Shown: positions 1 through 6,673, counted from the stretch's first letter. The stretch: DNA of 7,776 bases from Archaeoglobaceae archaeon (GCA_025059545.1 JANXDJ010000062.1:1-7776); one strand, 5' to 3'. Numbers and translations: made by a program. The notes: generated by a model not told the origin, from the sequence alone.

Positions 1-654
1 CCACCAGAGATCGTTTTTATTTCAAATTTAGAGTCGATGAGTTATCGAGAAGTTCTAATAAGGCTAAGAAAAGCTGGTCTGGATTCTTTACCCGGCGGAG
101 GGGCTGAAATCCTTGTTGACAAAATTCGAAAAGAGCTGAGCCCGAGGAAATGCGATAGCGAGGAATGGCTCGAAGTGATGCGAAGTGCGCATGAAATAGG
201 GATGCCAACAACCGCAACAATGGTCTTTGGGCACATAGAAAGTGATGAAGACATTCTTGAGCATCTGCTAAAAATAAGGGAGCTTCAAAGTAAAACAAAT
301 GGCTTTACCGCATTCATTCCTTGGACATTCCATCCTGGAAAAACTGAAATTGATGAAATTGGCAAGGTTGGTGCGACGAGGTATCTTCAAGTGCTTGCAA
401 TCTCAAGGATAATCCTCGATAACTTCAGAAACATTCAAGCTTCTTGGCTTTCTCAAGGTTTTGAAATTGCGAAGCTTGCTTTGTTTTTTGGAGCAAATGA
501 CTTTGGCGGAACTATGTTTGAGGAAAGCGTGATAAGAGCGACTGGTAAGGAATTCAAGCCTGCAAAATTTGAGGAAATTGTTGAAGCGGTAAAATCTGTC
601 GGCAGAAGAGTTGCAAGGCGAGATACTTATTATAGGATACTTGAGTTTTATTGA
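1..654 (+). CDS. mqnC: MqnC, cyclic dehypoxanthinyl futalosine synthase (C-terminal part, 5' end outside window)
   Basis: Radical SAM enzyme of the futalosine route to menaquinone; it cyclises dehypoxanthine futalosine. The frame is open from base 1 and gives 217 residues, so the gene begins upstream and the N-terminal CxxxCxxC cluster motif is not visible; the ATG at 37 is internal. Family landmarks seen in order: GLDSLPGGGAEIL (about residues 27-39 of the visible part), TTATMVFGHIES, GFTAFIPWTFHPG, NIQASW, and GANDFGGTMFEE. The IPWTF and ASW...GANDFG segments fit MqnC better than its paralogues MqnE and CofH, which typically have IPL at the first position. The stop is followed by AT-rich DNA and then the promoter of the next gene, so mqnC looks like the end of its own transcription unit. 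Its presence implies a menaquinone-type quinone, as known in Archaeoglobus. Family call is firm; choice of MqnC over MqnE rests on motif memory. Confidence 0.9.
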   Translation, partial: PPEIVFISNLESMSYREVLIRLRKAGLDSLPGGGAEILVDKIRKELSPRKCDSEEWLEVMRSAHEIGMPTTATMVFGHIESDEDILEHLLKIRELQSKTNGFTAFIPWTFHPGKTEIDEIGKVGATRYLQVLAISRIILDNFRNIQASWLSQGFEIAKLALFFGANDFGGTMFEESVIRATGKEFKPAKFEEIVEAVKSVGRRVARRDTYYRILEFY

Positions 655-657
655 CTA

Positions 658-717
658 TATTTATAATTTTAAACATGTTGTATCAATTTTTTTAAAAATT
701 TAGAAATCAAAATATTT
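658..717 (+). promoter_or_regulatory. Promoter of the CoA-transferase operon, TATA box TTTTTAAAAA at 689-698
   Basis: The 63-nt gap after mqnC is strongly AT-rich. TTTTTAAAAA begins 29 nt before the GTG at 718, the spacing expected of an archaeal A-box if transcription starts at or within a few bases of the start codon. No Shine-Dalgarno sequence precedes the GTG, which fits a leaderless transcript. A second TATA-like stretch, TTTATAAT at about 660-667, could serve a start near 690. An 8-bp palindrome AACATGTT (672-679) sits just upstream of the TFB-binding zone and is a possible, unproven, regulator site. T-runs here may also end mqnC transcription. Confidence 0.55.
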
Positions 718-2307
718 GTGGATGCCGAACAGATAACTCCGGAGCAAGCTTCAGAGTTGGTGAACAATGGAGATGGGATAATTACATCAGGCTTCGTTGG
801 AAACGGTTTTCCAGAGGCTTTGGCAGTATTTATCGAAAAGAGATTTATTGAAACTGGTGAACCAAGGGGGATTTCCGCTTTTTTCGTCGCTGGGCAAGGA
901 GATGGAAAGGAACGTGGATTAAACCATTTTGGACACGAGGGGTTTCTAAAATTTATCATAGGTAGTCATTTTGGCTTAGCACCAAAAGTAGCAAATTTAG
1001 TGCTAAAGGAGAAAGTGGAAGCTTACGCACTTCCTCAAGGAGTCATGTCACATTTGATAAGGGCTGCATCGGGAAATAAGCCAGGAATCATTACTCATGT
1101 TGGACTTGGCACATTTGTAGATCCTCGTAGACAAGGCGGTGCTCTTAACAGCATTTCAAAGCAAAAATTCGTTGAACTTGTAGAAATAGAGGGAAGAGAG
1201 TATTTATTTTACAAATCAAAGCCATTGAAAAAGGCAAATGTTGCACTAATCCGTGGAACTACAGCGGATTTGGATGGAAACATTACTATGGAGAAAGAAG
1301 TGGGAACATTAGAAGTTCTAAGCATAGCAACATTAGTTAGAAACAATGGTGGGATTGTAATAGCTCAAGTGGAAAGAGTTGCTGAAAAGGGCACTTTAAA
1401 ACCAAAAGATGTTAAGGTTCCAGGGCATCTTGTCGACTACATTGTAAAATCTCCAAGCGAAGATTATCATTGGCAAACCTTTGCAGAGAAATACAATCCT
1501 GGTTTAAGTGGAGAGATAAGAGTGCCAATTTCAGAATTTCCAAAGCTACCACTAAACGAACGCAAGATAATAGGTAGAAGAGGGGTTTTTGAACTCAAAA
1601 AAGGTGACATTGTAAACATAGGTATAGGATTGCCTGAAGCTGTTGCTTCGGTTGCAGCGGAAGAGAAGATCTTTGATTTTTTCCTGTTAACTGTAGAGGC
1701 AGGACCAATCGGTGGAATACCTGCAGGAGGTTTGAGCTTTGGAGCTTCTTTGAATCCATCCGCAATCATAGACCAGCCTTACCAATTCGACTTTTACGAT
1801 GGAGGAGGATTAGACATTGCATTTTTAGGAATGGCTGAAGTGGATGAAGAAGGAAACGTGAACGTCAGTAAATTTGGTGGAAGGTTACCAGGACCTGGTG
1901 GCTTCATAAATATCTCTCAAAACGCTAAAAAGGTAGTTTTTTGTGGGACTTTGAATACGGGAGCAGAGATCACCGTTGAGAATCGCTTCTTGAGAATTCT
2001 AAAAGAAGGAGAAAAGAAAAAGTTTGTGAAAGAAGTTGAGCATGTTACTTTCAGCGGAAAATATGCTATTAAACGCGAACAAGAAGTCTTTTACGTTACC
2101 GAGAGAGCGGTGTTTAAGCTTACGAAGAAAGGAGTAGAATTAATTGAAATAGCTCCGGGGGTTGATCTGGAGAGGGGCATCCTTTCCCAGATGGACTTTG
2201 AGCCAATAGTCAGAGAAACTAAACAGATGAACGCAAAGATCTTTTCTGAAGAGATTATGGGGCTGAGAAAATTGTATGAGTCGTTAGGAGGTGATAAAAT
2301 TGATTAA
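718..2307 (+). CDS. Acyl-CoA:acetate/3-ketoacid CoA-transferase, fused alpha-beta (YdiF/propionate CoA-transferase type)
   Basis: Family I CoA-transferase that moves CoA from an acyl-CoA to a free carboxylate through a glutamyl-CoA thioester. At 529 residues it has the size of the single-chain enzymes in which both halves (SCOT alpha and beta equivalents) are fused. N-terminal half: LPQGVMSHLIRA (about 105-116) and GLGTFVDPRRQGG (129-141), the conserved substrate/oxyanion region. C-terminal half: NIGIGLPEAVA (300-310), then TVEAGPIGGIPAGG (325-338), where Glu327 is the expected catalytic nucleophile, and FDFYDGGGLDIAFLG (357-371). The layout closely follows bacterial YdiF and Clostridium Pct. 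The GTG at 718 is the only usable start: an in-frame stop lies at 670-672 with no other ATG/GTG/TTG between. It is the first gene of an operon with a membrane protein and an SSS symporter, suggesting activation of an imported carboxylate. Substrate (acetate, propionate, butyrate, acetoacetate) cannot be read from sequence. Confidence 0.93.
   Translation: MDAEQITPEQASELVNNGDGIITSGFVGNGFPEALAVFIEKRFIETGEPRGISAFFVAGQGDGKERGLNHFGHEGFLKFIIGSHFGLAPKVANLVLKEKVEAYALPQGVMSHLIRAASGNKPGIITHVGLGTFVDPRRQGGALNSISKQKFVELVEIEGREYLFYKSKPLKKANVALIRGTTADLDGNITMEKEVGTLEVLSIATLVRNNGGIVIAQVERVAEKGTLKPKDVKVPGHLVDYIVKSPSEDYHWQTFAEKYNPGLSGEIRVPISEFPKLPLNERKIIGRRGVFELKKGDIVNIGIGLPEAVASVAAEEKIFDFFLLTVEAGPIGGIPAGGLSFGASLNPSAIIDQPYQFDFYDGGGLDIAFLGMAEVDEEGNVNVSKFGGRLPGPGGFINISQNAKKVVFCGTLNTGAEITVENRFLRILKEGEKKKFVKEVEHVTFSGKYAIKREQEVFYVTERAVFKLTKKGVELIEIAPGVDLERGILSQMDFEPIVRETKQMNAKIFSEEIMGLRKLYESLGGDKID
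2286..2295 (+). promoter_or_regulatory. Near-ideal Shine-Dalgarno AGGAGGTGAT that decides the next start
   Basis: AGGAGGTGAT matches the full complement of the conserved archaeal 16S rRNA 3' tail (ATCACCTCCT). It lies inside the last codons of the CoA-transferase gene (encoding Gly-Gly-Asp). The GTG at 2291 is part of this site and so is unlikely to be an initiator; the TTG at 2300, four bases after it, is properly placed. Confidence 0.8.
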
Positions 2308-2740
2308 AGGAAAGGTGAAAGATGCGATCTGGTTTGTAGAGGGCATAATGGTTTTATGGATTCTATTGGCATTGATGACGAAAAACTACTACGCCTCGAT
2401 TCCTGCTTGGATCATTTTGTTTGCCAACTTTCTCTTACTTGGTGCTGGTTCAAGAGTTGATAAGAGATTCCTGATCTATCCCTATGCTACCTTTATTGCC
2501 TACTACGGGATAACTTTCTACATATGGTTCTACTACTTCAAAGCTTTTTACGGAAAAGTGCCAGAAGTCTTATGGCTTGGATTTCATCCGAGTGTTACAA
2601 TACTCTGGCTTTTCTGGGGTTGGATTGGACCTGTGTTCATCGTATTCCTACCATACTTGCTCTGGTTCAATAGATACGTAGTAGACAAAAAGAGCTGGGA
2701 GAATTTTGTTGCTGAAGCTAAGCAATTTAGGGAGGAGTAA
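2300..2740 (+). CDS. Small membrane protein with about four helices, putative partner of the adjacent symporter (family not recognised)
   Basis: I do not recognise this family. The protein has 146 residues from the TTG at 2300, chosen because a perfect Shine-Dalgarno ends four bases before it; the longer reading from GTG 2291 would begin inside that site. Four hydrophobic segments are visible at roughly residues 9-27, 32-50, 59-82 and 98-125. They are very rich in Trp, Tyr and Phe, for example the stretches FYIWFYYF and LWLFWGWIG. A short basic N-terminus (KGKVK) precedes the first helix and a charged tail of about 20 residues ends the protein. The gene overlaps the CoA-transferase gene by 8 nt and is followed 22 nt later by an SSS symporter. 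Small membrane proteins paired with SSS transporters are known (DUF485 with ActP; DUF3311 and DUF4212 types), but those are shorter with about two helices, so this is at best analogous. A role as symporter subunit or assembly factor is inferred from position only. Confidence 0.85.
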   Translation: MIKGKVKDAIWFVEGIMVLWILLALMTKNYYASIPAWIILFANFLLLGAGSRVDKRFLIYPYATFIAYYGITFYIWFYYFKAFYGKVPEVLWLGFHPSVTILWLFWGWIGPVFIVFLPYLLWFNRYVVDKKSWENFVAEAKQFREE

Positions 2741-2748
2741 GGAGGATT

Positions 2749-2756
2749 AGGAGGTG
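2749..2756 (+). promoter_or_regulatory. Shine-Dalgarno AGGAGGTG of the symporter gene
   Basis: AGGAGGTG ends six bases before the ATG at 2763. As in the preceding gene, an in-frame GTG (2754) is embedded in the site itself. A second GGAGG at 2741-2745 lies 8 nt before that GTG and could allow it as a minor start, but the ATG with the longer match is preferred. A third option is ATG 2781, preceded by GGAGG at 2766-2770. Confidence 0.7.
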
Positions 2757-2762
2757 GATAGA

Positions 2763-4274
2763 ATGGGAGGAATAGAGGAAATGAAATTGATAACTACAAT
2801 AGCTACAGTAATATACATGGCGGTTTGCTTGGCGATAGGAATATACTCAAAGAAAAGAGCTGAAGTAGGAGGGAAGGAGTTCTTTGCGTCATTTAAACAA
2901 TTTGGATGGCTTTTAGCAGGTCTCGCAGCTGCAGCTGCTGGCATGAGTGCATATGGATATGTTGGCGGACCCGGTTTAGCTTACAAATCTGGAGCTGCGG
3001 TTTGGTATATGCCATGGTTCTTTGTTTTAAGCTATGGAATGATGACTTGGTTGAATGGAAAACCGATGAGAATGATGGCTGAGATTGCACGCATTGAAAC
3101 TTTTCCAGACTTGGCACATGAAAGATATCAATGTAAATGGACGCGTTTCTTCCTATCATTAAACCTCGTATTCTGCATCTGGGCATACTTAGGAACGCAA
3201 GTTCTTGGAGGTGGACTGATCTTGCAATGGTTGACAGGATTGAACGCAGGGATCGCTGGAGTTCTCATACTCTTAGTTACCATAATATACACTTATTATG
3301 GAGGAATGGTTGGAAGCATATTAGTAGATGGACTCCAAGGATTTCTGATGATTCTAAGTATTGTAGGAGCATTCATTGGATGCATTATGATCATTGGAAG
3401 CTTCGATAACTTTGTTTTAACTGTCGGCTCAAGTTCCTTAGGACCCCACTACGTTGATCCTATCGGTTTCCCAACCGAAGCCATGCTACCACTTGTGTTT
3501 AGCTGGATCTTCGTCTTAGCTTTTGGTGTTGTTGGACAGCCTCATGTGAATACAAAGTTCTACGCTCTGAAAAGCTACGAAGATCTTAGATTTAAAGGAT
3601 TCATTGGTGGAGTGGGATACGGAATAGCTGGATTCATGTATATGTTCCCCGCTATAGCGGTTCTCTACTTAGTAGCAATTGGACAAGTTCAGCCATTGAA
3701 AGTTGCAGATCAAGCGGTCTTCGTATTTGCGGAGCACATTCCCATGTGGGTAACAGTTGTAATTATAATGGGTCTGCTCGCTGCTTTAATGTCTACCGCA
3801 AGTTCTTTCTTGGTTATAGGATCCGCTCTATTCACAAGAGATATCCCAAAGGCTTTTGGCAAAGAGTTGAGTCAGAAGGATGAGGTTCGTATTGGGAGAA
3901 TTGCTTTGCTGATCTTGGGTTTGGGTGCATGCATATTTGGTCTCTTCGGTGGATACATGGTTGCATTGCTTGGCGTTTTGGGATTGGGAACATTTGTGGC
4001 ATGTTCTTTGCCAGTAGTAATAGGGTATCTATGGGGGAGGGCTACAAAAGAGGCAGCTCTTATCGCTCAAATTTTAGTTCTGATTTGCTCATTCGGTATA
4101 TCTGTGGGATACGAAAAATTGCTTGGACTCAAGCTTCCGGGAGGAATACCGGGCTACGTATTCTATATCTGCCTATCAGTTATCGTAATGATCTTTGTGT
4201 CCCTAATTACCAAGGGATCCGCTGGGGATAAGTTACCAGAGAAGATGAAAGTATACTTCCGCCATTTAGAGTAA
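2763..4274 (+). CDS. Sodium:solute symporter (SSS family), probable carboxylate transporter
   Basis: Secondary transporter coupling Na+ entry to solute uptake across the cytoplasmic membrane. It has 503 residues from the ATG at 2763, the usual SSS length, with about 13 hydrophobic segments. SSS hallmarks: the unwound first core helix with GGPGLAYKSG (about 68-77); IIYTYYGGMVGSILVDGLQG (174-193), matching the family consensus of Tyr-Thr then Gly-Gly and an Asp-x-x-Gln-Gly end; GQPHV (258-262); and LMSTASSFL (342-350) in the helix that supplies Ser/Thr ligands of the Na2 sodium site. The nearest familiar types are pantothenate, proline and acetate (ActP) permeases; substrate is not encoded in a readable motif. 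Its position behind a carboxylate CoA-transferase favours a short organic acid. The stop codon lies at the edge of a palindrome shared with the convergent regulator gene. Family sure, substrate inferred. Confidence 0.92.
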   Translation: MGGIEEMKLITTIATVIYMAVCLAIGIYSKKRAEVGGKEFFASFKQFGWLLAGLAAAAAGMSAYGYVGGPGLAYKSGAAVWYMPWFFVLSYGMMTWLNGKPMRMMAEIARIETFPDLAHERYQCKWTRFFLSLNLVFCIWAYLGTQVLGGGLILQWLTGLNAGIAGVLILLVTIIYTYYGGMVGSILVDGLQGFLMILSIVGAFIGCIMIIGSFDNFVLTVGSSSLGPHYVDPIGFPTEAMLPLVFSWIFVLAFGVVGQPHVNTKFYALKSYEDLRFKGFIGGVGYGIAGFMYMFPAIAVLYLVAIGQVQPLKVADQAVFVFAEHIPMWVTVVIIMGLLAALMSTASSFLVIGSALFTRDIPKAFGKELSQKDEVRIGRIALLILGLGACIFGLFGGYMVALLGVLGLGTFVACSLPVVIGYLWGRATKEAALIAQILVLICSFGISVGYEKLLGLKLPGGIPGYVFYICLSVIVMIFVSLITKGSAGDKLPEKMKVYFRHLE

Positions 4275-4307
4275 AAAGTTAAAATTTTCTAAATTTTTTA
4301 ACTTTTT
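4273..4307. terminator. Inverted repeat between convergent genes, probable bidirectional terminator
   Basis: AAAAAGTTAAAA (4273-4284) and TTTTAACTTTTT (4296-4307) form a perfect 12-bp inverted repeat around an 11-nt loop. Read on either strand, the element ends in a T5 tract with a further T-tract inside, the signal that archaeal RNA polymerase uses to stop. It covers the last two bases of the symporter stop codon and the last codons of the regulator gene, so both units would end here. Confidence 0.65.
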
Positions 4308-5070
4308 GCCATTCTGGCTTAAAATTTAACTTCCAGGAACGTCTGGAGTTCGAATCTTCTTTTATTTGTTCGATAGCCTCAATTGTTGATAGAATCTTAC
4401 ACAATTCCTGAAATGTCTTCTTCTCTATTAGTCTTAATTTCCGGGAGAGAATACCTTTCGATATGCCCAACTTGTTTGCCAATTCTTGAATTTTTATCTT
4501 CTTGGGATCGTCAAAGAATCCATGCTCAACGCTAATTCTTATGATCTCTCTTTCTCGAGGATTTAAGCTCTCTAAACTAACAATTAAGGAATTTAATACG
4601 GGAATGAGTCTAAGCAATTTTTGAAGTTCATTTGTTGTCACATCTATCTTTTCGATCCTTATGATCTCATTTTCCTTAGAGAGCTCAGTTATCGCGGAAC
4701 TAATATTTTCTCGATTGTCAAAGGCTATGTGCCAAATTTCATGACCTTCTTTAATTAAAAAAGGTCCACAAATGCATCCAGAGTATTTTCTAATGATCGA
4801 CATCGCATTTGTAAAGTTAATTTCGGTTTTTATAAGGCAATCCTTCTTACCTTTAGATAGTAGATCAAACTTCAAAAAATTTTTCTGGTTGGGAAGTGCG
4901 GACAATGAGTTGTGAAGCTCCTCGTTATCAGAAGAGAATGCGTAGCCCCAATTAACAAGCCTATCATTTTTGAAGTCCCAGTAAGGCATGTAATAAAAAA
5001 CTTCAAAGTCATCAGTATTGGTGATAAAGGGGCAATCATATTGCTCTATATCCATACTCAGGATGAACAT
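4279..5070 (-). CDS. HTH_10 family transcriptional regulator (bacterio-opsin activator type)
   Basis: DNA-binding regulator of the archaeal HTH_10 family. With the ATG at 5070 it has 263 residues. The N-terminus reads MFILSMDIEQYDCPFI, and a Cys-Pro-Phe motif near residue 13 is typical of archaeal HTH_10 proteins. The first 150 residues are a probable sensor domain of unknown ligand. The helix-turn-helix spans about 167-222: LNPREREIIRISVEHGFFDD followed by IQELANKLGISKGILSRKLR, close to the family pattern LTprQ...GYFd...ELA..LGiS...LR. The C-terminus is basic (KVKKFRKF). Start choice: GGAGATGAT lies directly before ATG 5070; an upstream TTG (5082) lies 29 nt after the TATA box and is a rival leaderless start. 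The gene converges on the CoA-transferase/symporter operon, a reasonable but unproven target. Confidence 0.88.
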   Translation of the reverse strand: MFILSMDIEQYDCPFITNTDDFEVFYYMPYWDFKNDRLVNWGYAFSSDNEELHNSLSALPNQKNFLKFDLLSKGKKDCLIKTEINFTNAMSIIRKYSGCICGPFLIKEGHEIWHIAFDNRENISSAITELSKENEIIRIEKIDVTTNELQKLLRLIPVLNSLIVSLESLNPREREIIRISVEHGFFDDPKKIKIQELANKLGISKGILSRKLRLIEKKTFQELCKILSTIEAIEQIKEDSNSRRSWKLNFKPEWQKVKKFRKF

Positions 5071-5100
5071 ATCATCTCCCAAAGGACTCTCTTCAATAAG

Positions 5101-5111
5101 ATATTTAAAAA
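5101..5111 (-). promoter_or_regulatory. TATA box TTTTTAAATAT of the regulator gene
   Basis: On the minus strand TTTTTAAATAT begins 29 nt before the TTG at 5082 and is preceded by the purine-rich ACAAAAA, a plausible TFB-recognition element. Transcription would begin close to 5082, leaving either no leader (TTG start) or a leader of about 10-12 nt carrying GGAGATGAT before ATG 5070. Confidence 0.55.
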
Positions 5112-5143
5112 TTTTTGTTATGACAGTTTAGATTTTAATCATC

Positions 5144-5155
5144 AAAAAGCTTTTT
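5144..5155. repeat. Perfect palindrome AAAAAGCTTTTT downstream of the biotin ligase gene
   Basis: A 12-bp palindrome followed on the plus strand by two more T residues lies between the biotin ligase stop (5167) and the regulator promoter. On the minus strand it gives a T5 tract 12-23 nt past the stop codon and may end the memo-birA transcript. It could equally be an operator upstream of the regulator promoter; nothing in the sequence decides. Confidence 0.35.
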
Positions 5156-5166
5156 TTAAAATTTAG

Positions 5167-5913
5167 TTACCTCAAATGAATACAATCCCCCACGTAGACC
5201 TTTTTCTCCCCAACGATCAAAGCTCCATCTTCTGACAATTCAGCAACTCCAAAGATCTCGCCAAAAGGAGTTATTACCTTAACTTGCTTTCCAACAGTGA
5301 TGCAAAGCTCTTTGTATCTCTCAAATACTTCTTTCCACTTTCCAGAGACCATTTCAAGGTAATTTTTGTGGAAATTCCTTGTTACTCTATAGAAAACCTC
5401 TTCTCGACTCATTTTGAAGAACCTCTTGACATTCGTTGCATAACCTTCAAGCTCTTCAGGAATCTCGTTTTCAACATTTACACCGATGCCAACAATTGCA
5501 ATTTCTCCATGAAGCTCACCAAGAATTCCAGAAACCTTTAGACCATGAAGCAAAACATCGTTTGGCCATTTAATCCCTGAATTTGGAATTGATTCAGCAA
5601 CAGCTAATGCGGATAGCATTGTGAGCTTTTCAACTGCATAAGCTGGAAGAGAAAGAGAAAAGTAAAGTCCTCCTTTGGAACTGGACCACTTCCTTCCAAG
5701 TCTTCCTCTTCCAGCGGTTTGTTCTTCAGCGAAGAATAGGCAGAAATTTTTACCCTTCTCTTTTGCTCTTTCATTCGTGGAATCAACGGTCTCATAGTAG
5801 TAAAACTCGTCTAAAAAATCAAGATTAAGAAAAGCTATTTCTGCAAATTTTCCTGCTAAACCTTCCGCTCTTTCTCCTTTCTTAATCCTAAGCTCTGAAA
5901 ACGATTCCCGCAT
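5167..5913 (-). CDS. birA: Biotin-[acetyl-CoA-carboxylase]/biotin-protein ligase, monofunctional (no DNA-binding domain)
   Basis: Attaches biotin to the lysine of a carboxylase carrier domain in two steps through biotinyl-5'-AMP, in the cytoplasm. With ATG 5913 it has 248 residues. Visible motifs: ETVDSTNERAKE (41-52), the adenylate-binding loop GRGRLGRKW (68-76), GIKWPNDVL (113-121) with the conserved Lys-Trp-Pro-Asn-Asp, KVSGILGE (126-133), and VGIGVNVEN (141-149). A C-terminal SH3-like domain is suggested by the stretch GKQVKVITPFGEIFGVAELS (208-227). There is no N-terminal winged helix, so unlike E. coli BirA it should not act as a repressor. Start: in-frame GTG 5949 and ATG 5943 would give about 10-12 more residues but a longer overlap with memo; no strong Shine-Dalgarno settles it. 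With ATG 5913 the gene overlaps the end of memo by 26 nt, implying co-transcription and coupled translation. The carboxylase it serves is not in the window. Confidence 0.92.
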   Translation of the reverse strand: MRESFSELRIKKGERAEGLAGKFAEIAFLNLDFLDEFYYYETVDSTNERAKEKGKNFCLFFAEEQTAGRGRLGRKWSSSKGGLYFSLSLPAYAVEKLTMLSALAVAESIPNSGIKWPNDVLLHGLKVSGILGELHGEIAIVGIGVNVENEIPEELEGYATNVKRFFKMSREEVFYRVTRNFHKNYLEMVSGKWKEVFERYKELCITVGKQVKVITPFGEIFGVAELSEDGALIVGEKKVYVGDCIHLR

Positions 5914-6673
5914 AGCCGACAACAAAGCTTTTTTCTGCAACATCTCCACTTGTTGAGTAGTCTACAAGCTCCGCTTTCGCATTTTTCTGCTTGGCATAGT
6001 TCATAGCAACCGCTATCGCTCCATAGCCACAAACGCTTGCATCAATCTCGTAGATCTTCGTATAGTATTTTGCAAGATCCATCGAAAGAATTGCGTCGAT
6101 TATGATCTTGTCCCTTTTTCTGCATTCTGCATCGCTCAAGTAATGGTGCATGTCTGAAGAAGCTATTAAAACGATTCTTCTACCCGTTTTCTTCTCCGCA
6201 TGAATGATCTCTTCCGTCACATCTTTCGCAGTGTCTTCATCTTGGAGTCTTAGACAAATGACAACGATCTTGAACTTTTGATGGGCAAACTGTAAAAAAG
6301 GAATTTGGACTTCACCGCTATGCTCTTCAACATGAGCCATCTCGTCTTCCGCCACTATTCGCTTCGGCATTGCTTTTATGAACTCCAAATCACTTTCAAC
6401 TTCACCAAGTGGAGTTTTCCAGCTCTGCGTGGAAACCGCGATGGGCAATCCTAAGCCAGTATGATTTGGGCAGACAATGACAAAGGTTTCCGCATCTGGA
6501 AGCAGAGAATGAACCTTTCCCGCAGTCTTTCCTGAATAAATATAGCCTGCATGCGGAGAAACACAGGCAACGATCTTATCGTCCTTCTTAGGCTCTAAAA
6601 TTTTCCTGAGCATCTTCTCAAGTTCTTCTCTTCTCGAGGGGTAAAAGCTTCCAGCAAATGCAGGGCGTCGCAT
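5888..6673 (-). CDS. MEMO1 family protein (AmmeMemoRadiSam system protein B)
   Basis: Conserved protein of the MEMO family, related in fold to extradiol dioxygenases; the cellular role in archaea is unknown. The 261 residues match the family length and appear complete, opening with RRPAFAGSFYPS, a typical family N-terminus. Conserved segments: VSPHAGYIYSGKTAG (38-52), CPNHTGLGLP (68-77), EEHSGEVQIPFLQ (116-128), SSDMHHY (172-178) and VCGYGAIAV (214-222). His41, His71 and Cys215 line up with the three metal-binding residues reported for human MEMO1 (His49, His81, Cys244). In many genomes the family sits with AMMECR1 and a radical SAM protein; neither is visible here, and the partner is instead the overlapping biotin ligase gene. 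The ATG at 6673 lies 28 nt after a TATA box and has no Shine-Dalgarno, consistent with a leaderless message. Confidence 0.93.
   Translation of the reverse strand: MRRPAFAGSFYPSRREELEKMLRKILEPKKDDKIVACVSPHAGYIYSGKTAGKVHSLLPDAETFVIVCPNHTGLGLPIAVSTQSWKTPLGEVESDLEFIKAMPKRIVAEDEMAHVEEHSGEVQIPFLQFAHQKFKIVVICLRLQDEDTAKDVTEEIIHAEKKTGRRIVLIASSDMHHYLSDAECRKRDKIIIDAILSMDLAKYYTKIYEIDASVCGYGAIAVAMNYAKQKNAKAELVDYSTSGDVAEKSFVVGYAGIVFRA

Noticed and set aside
658..717. Riboswitch or small RNA upstream of the CoA-transferase
   Set aside because: Only about 60 nt of nearly pure A/T sequence with no stable stem; better explained as promoter and terminator DNA.
2754..2762. GTG 2754 as start of the symporter
   Set aside because: The codon lies inside the AGGAGGTG ribosome-binding site that serves ATG 2763; a weaker GGAGG at 2741-2745 keeps it as a minor option only.
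3137..3409. Plus-strand open frame of about 90 codons inside the symporter gene
   Set aside because: Overlaps fully conserved SSS coding sequence in another frame; product is Trp/Arg/His-rich without domain features. It is a shadow.
4912..5166. Plus-strand open frame across the regulator's 5' end and promoter
   Set aside because: It covers the N-terminal coding part of the HTH_10 gene and its promoter; composition follows the AT-rich intergenic DNA, with no homology signal.
5914..5949. N-terminal extension of the biotin ligase from GTG 5949
   Set aside because: It would lengthen the overlap with memo to 62 nt and adds sequence with no recognisable homology. Kept only as an alternative start.
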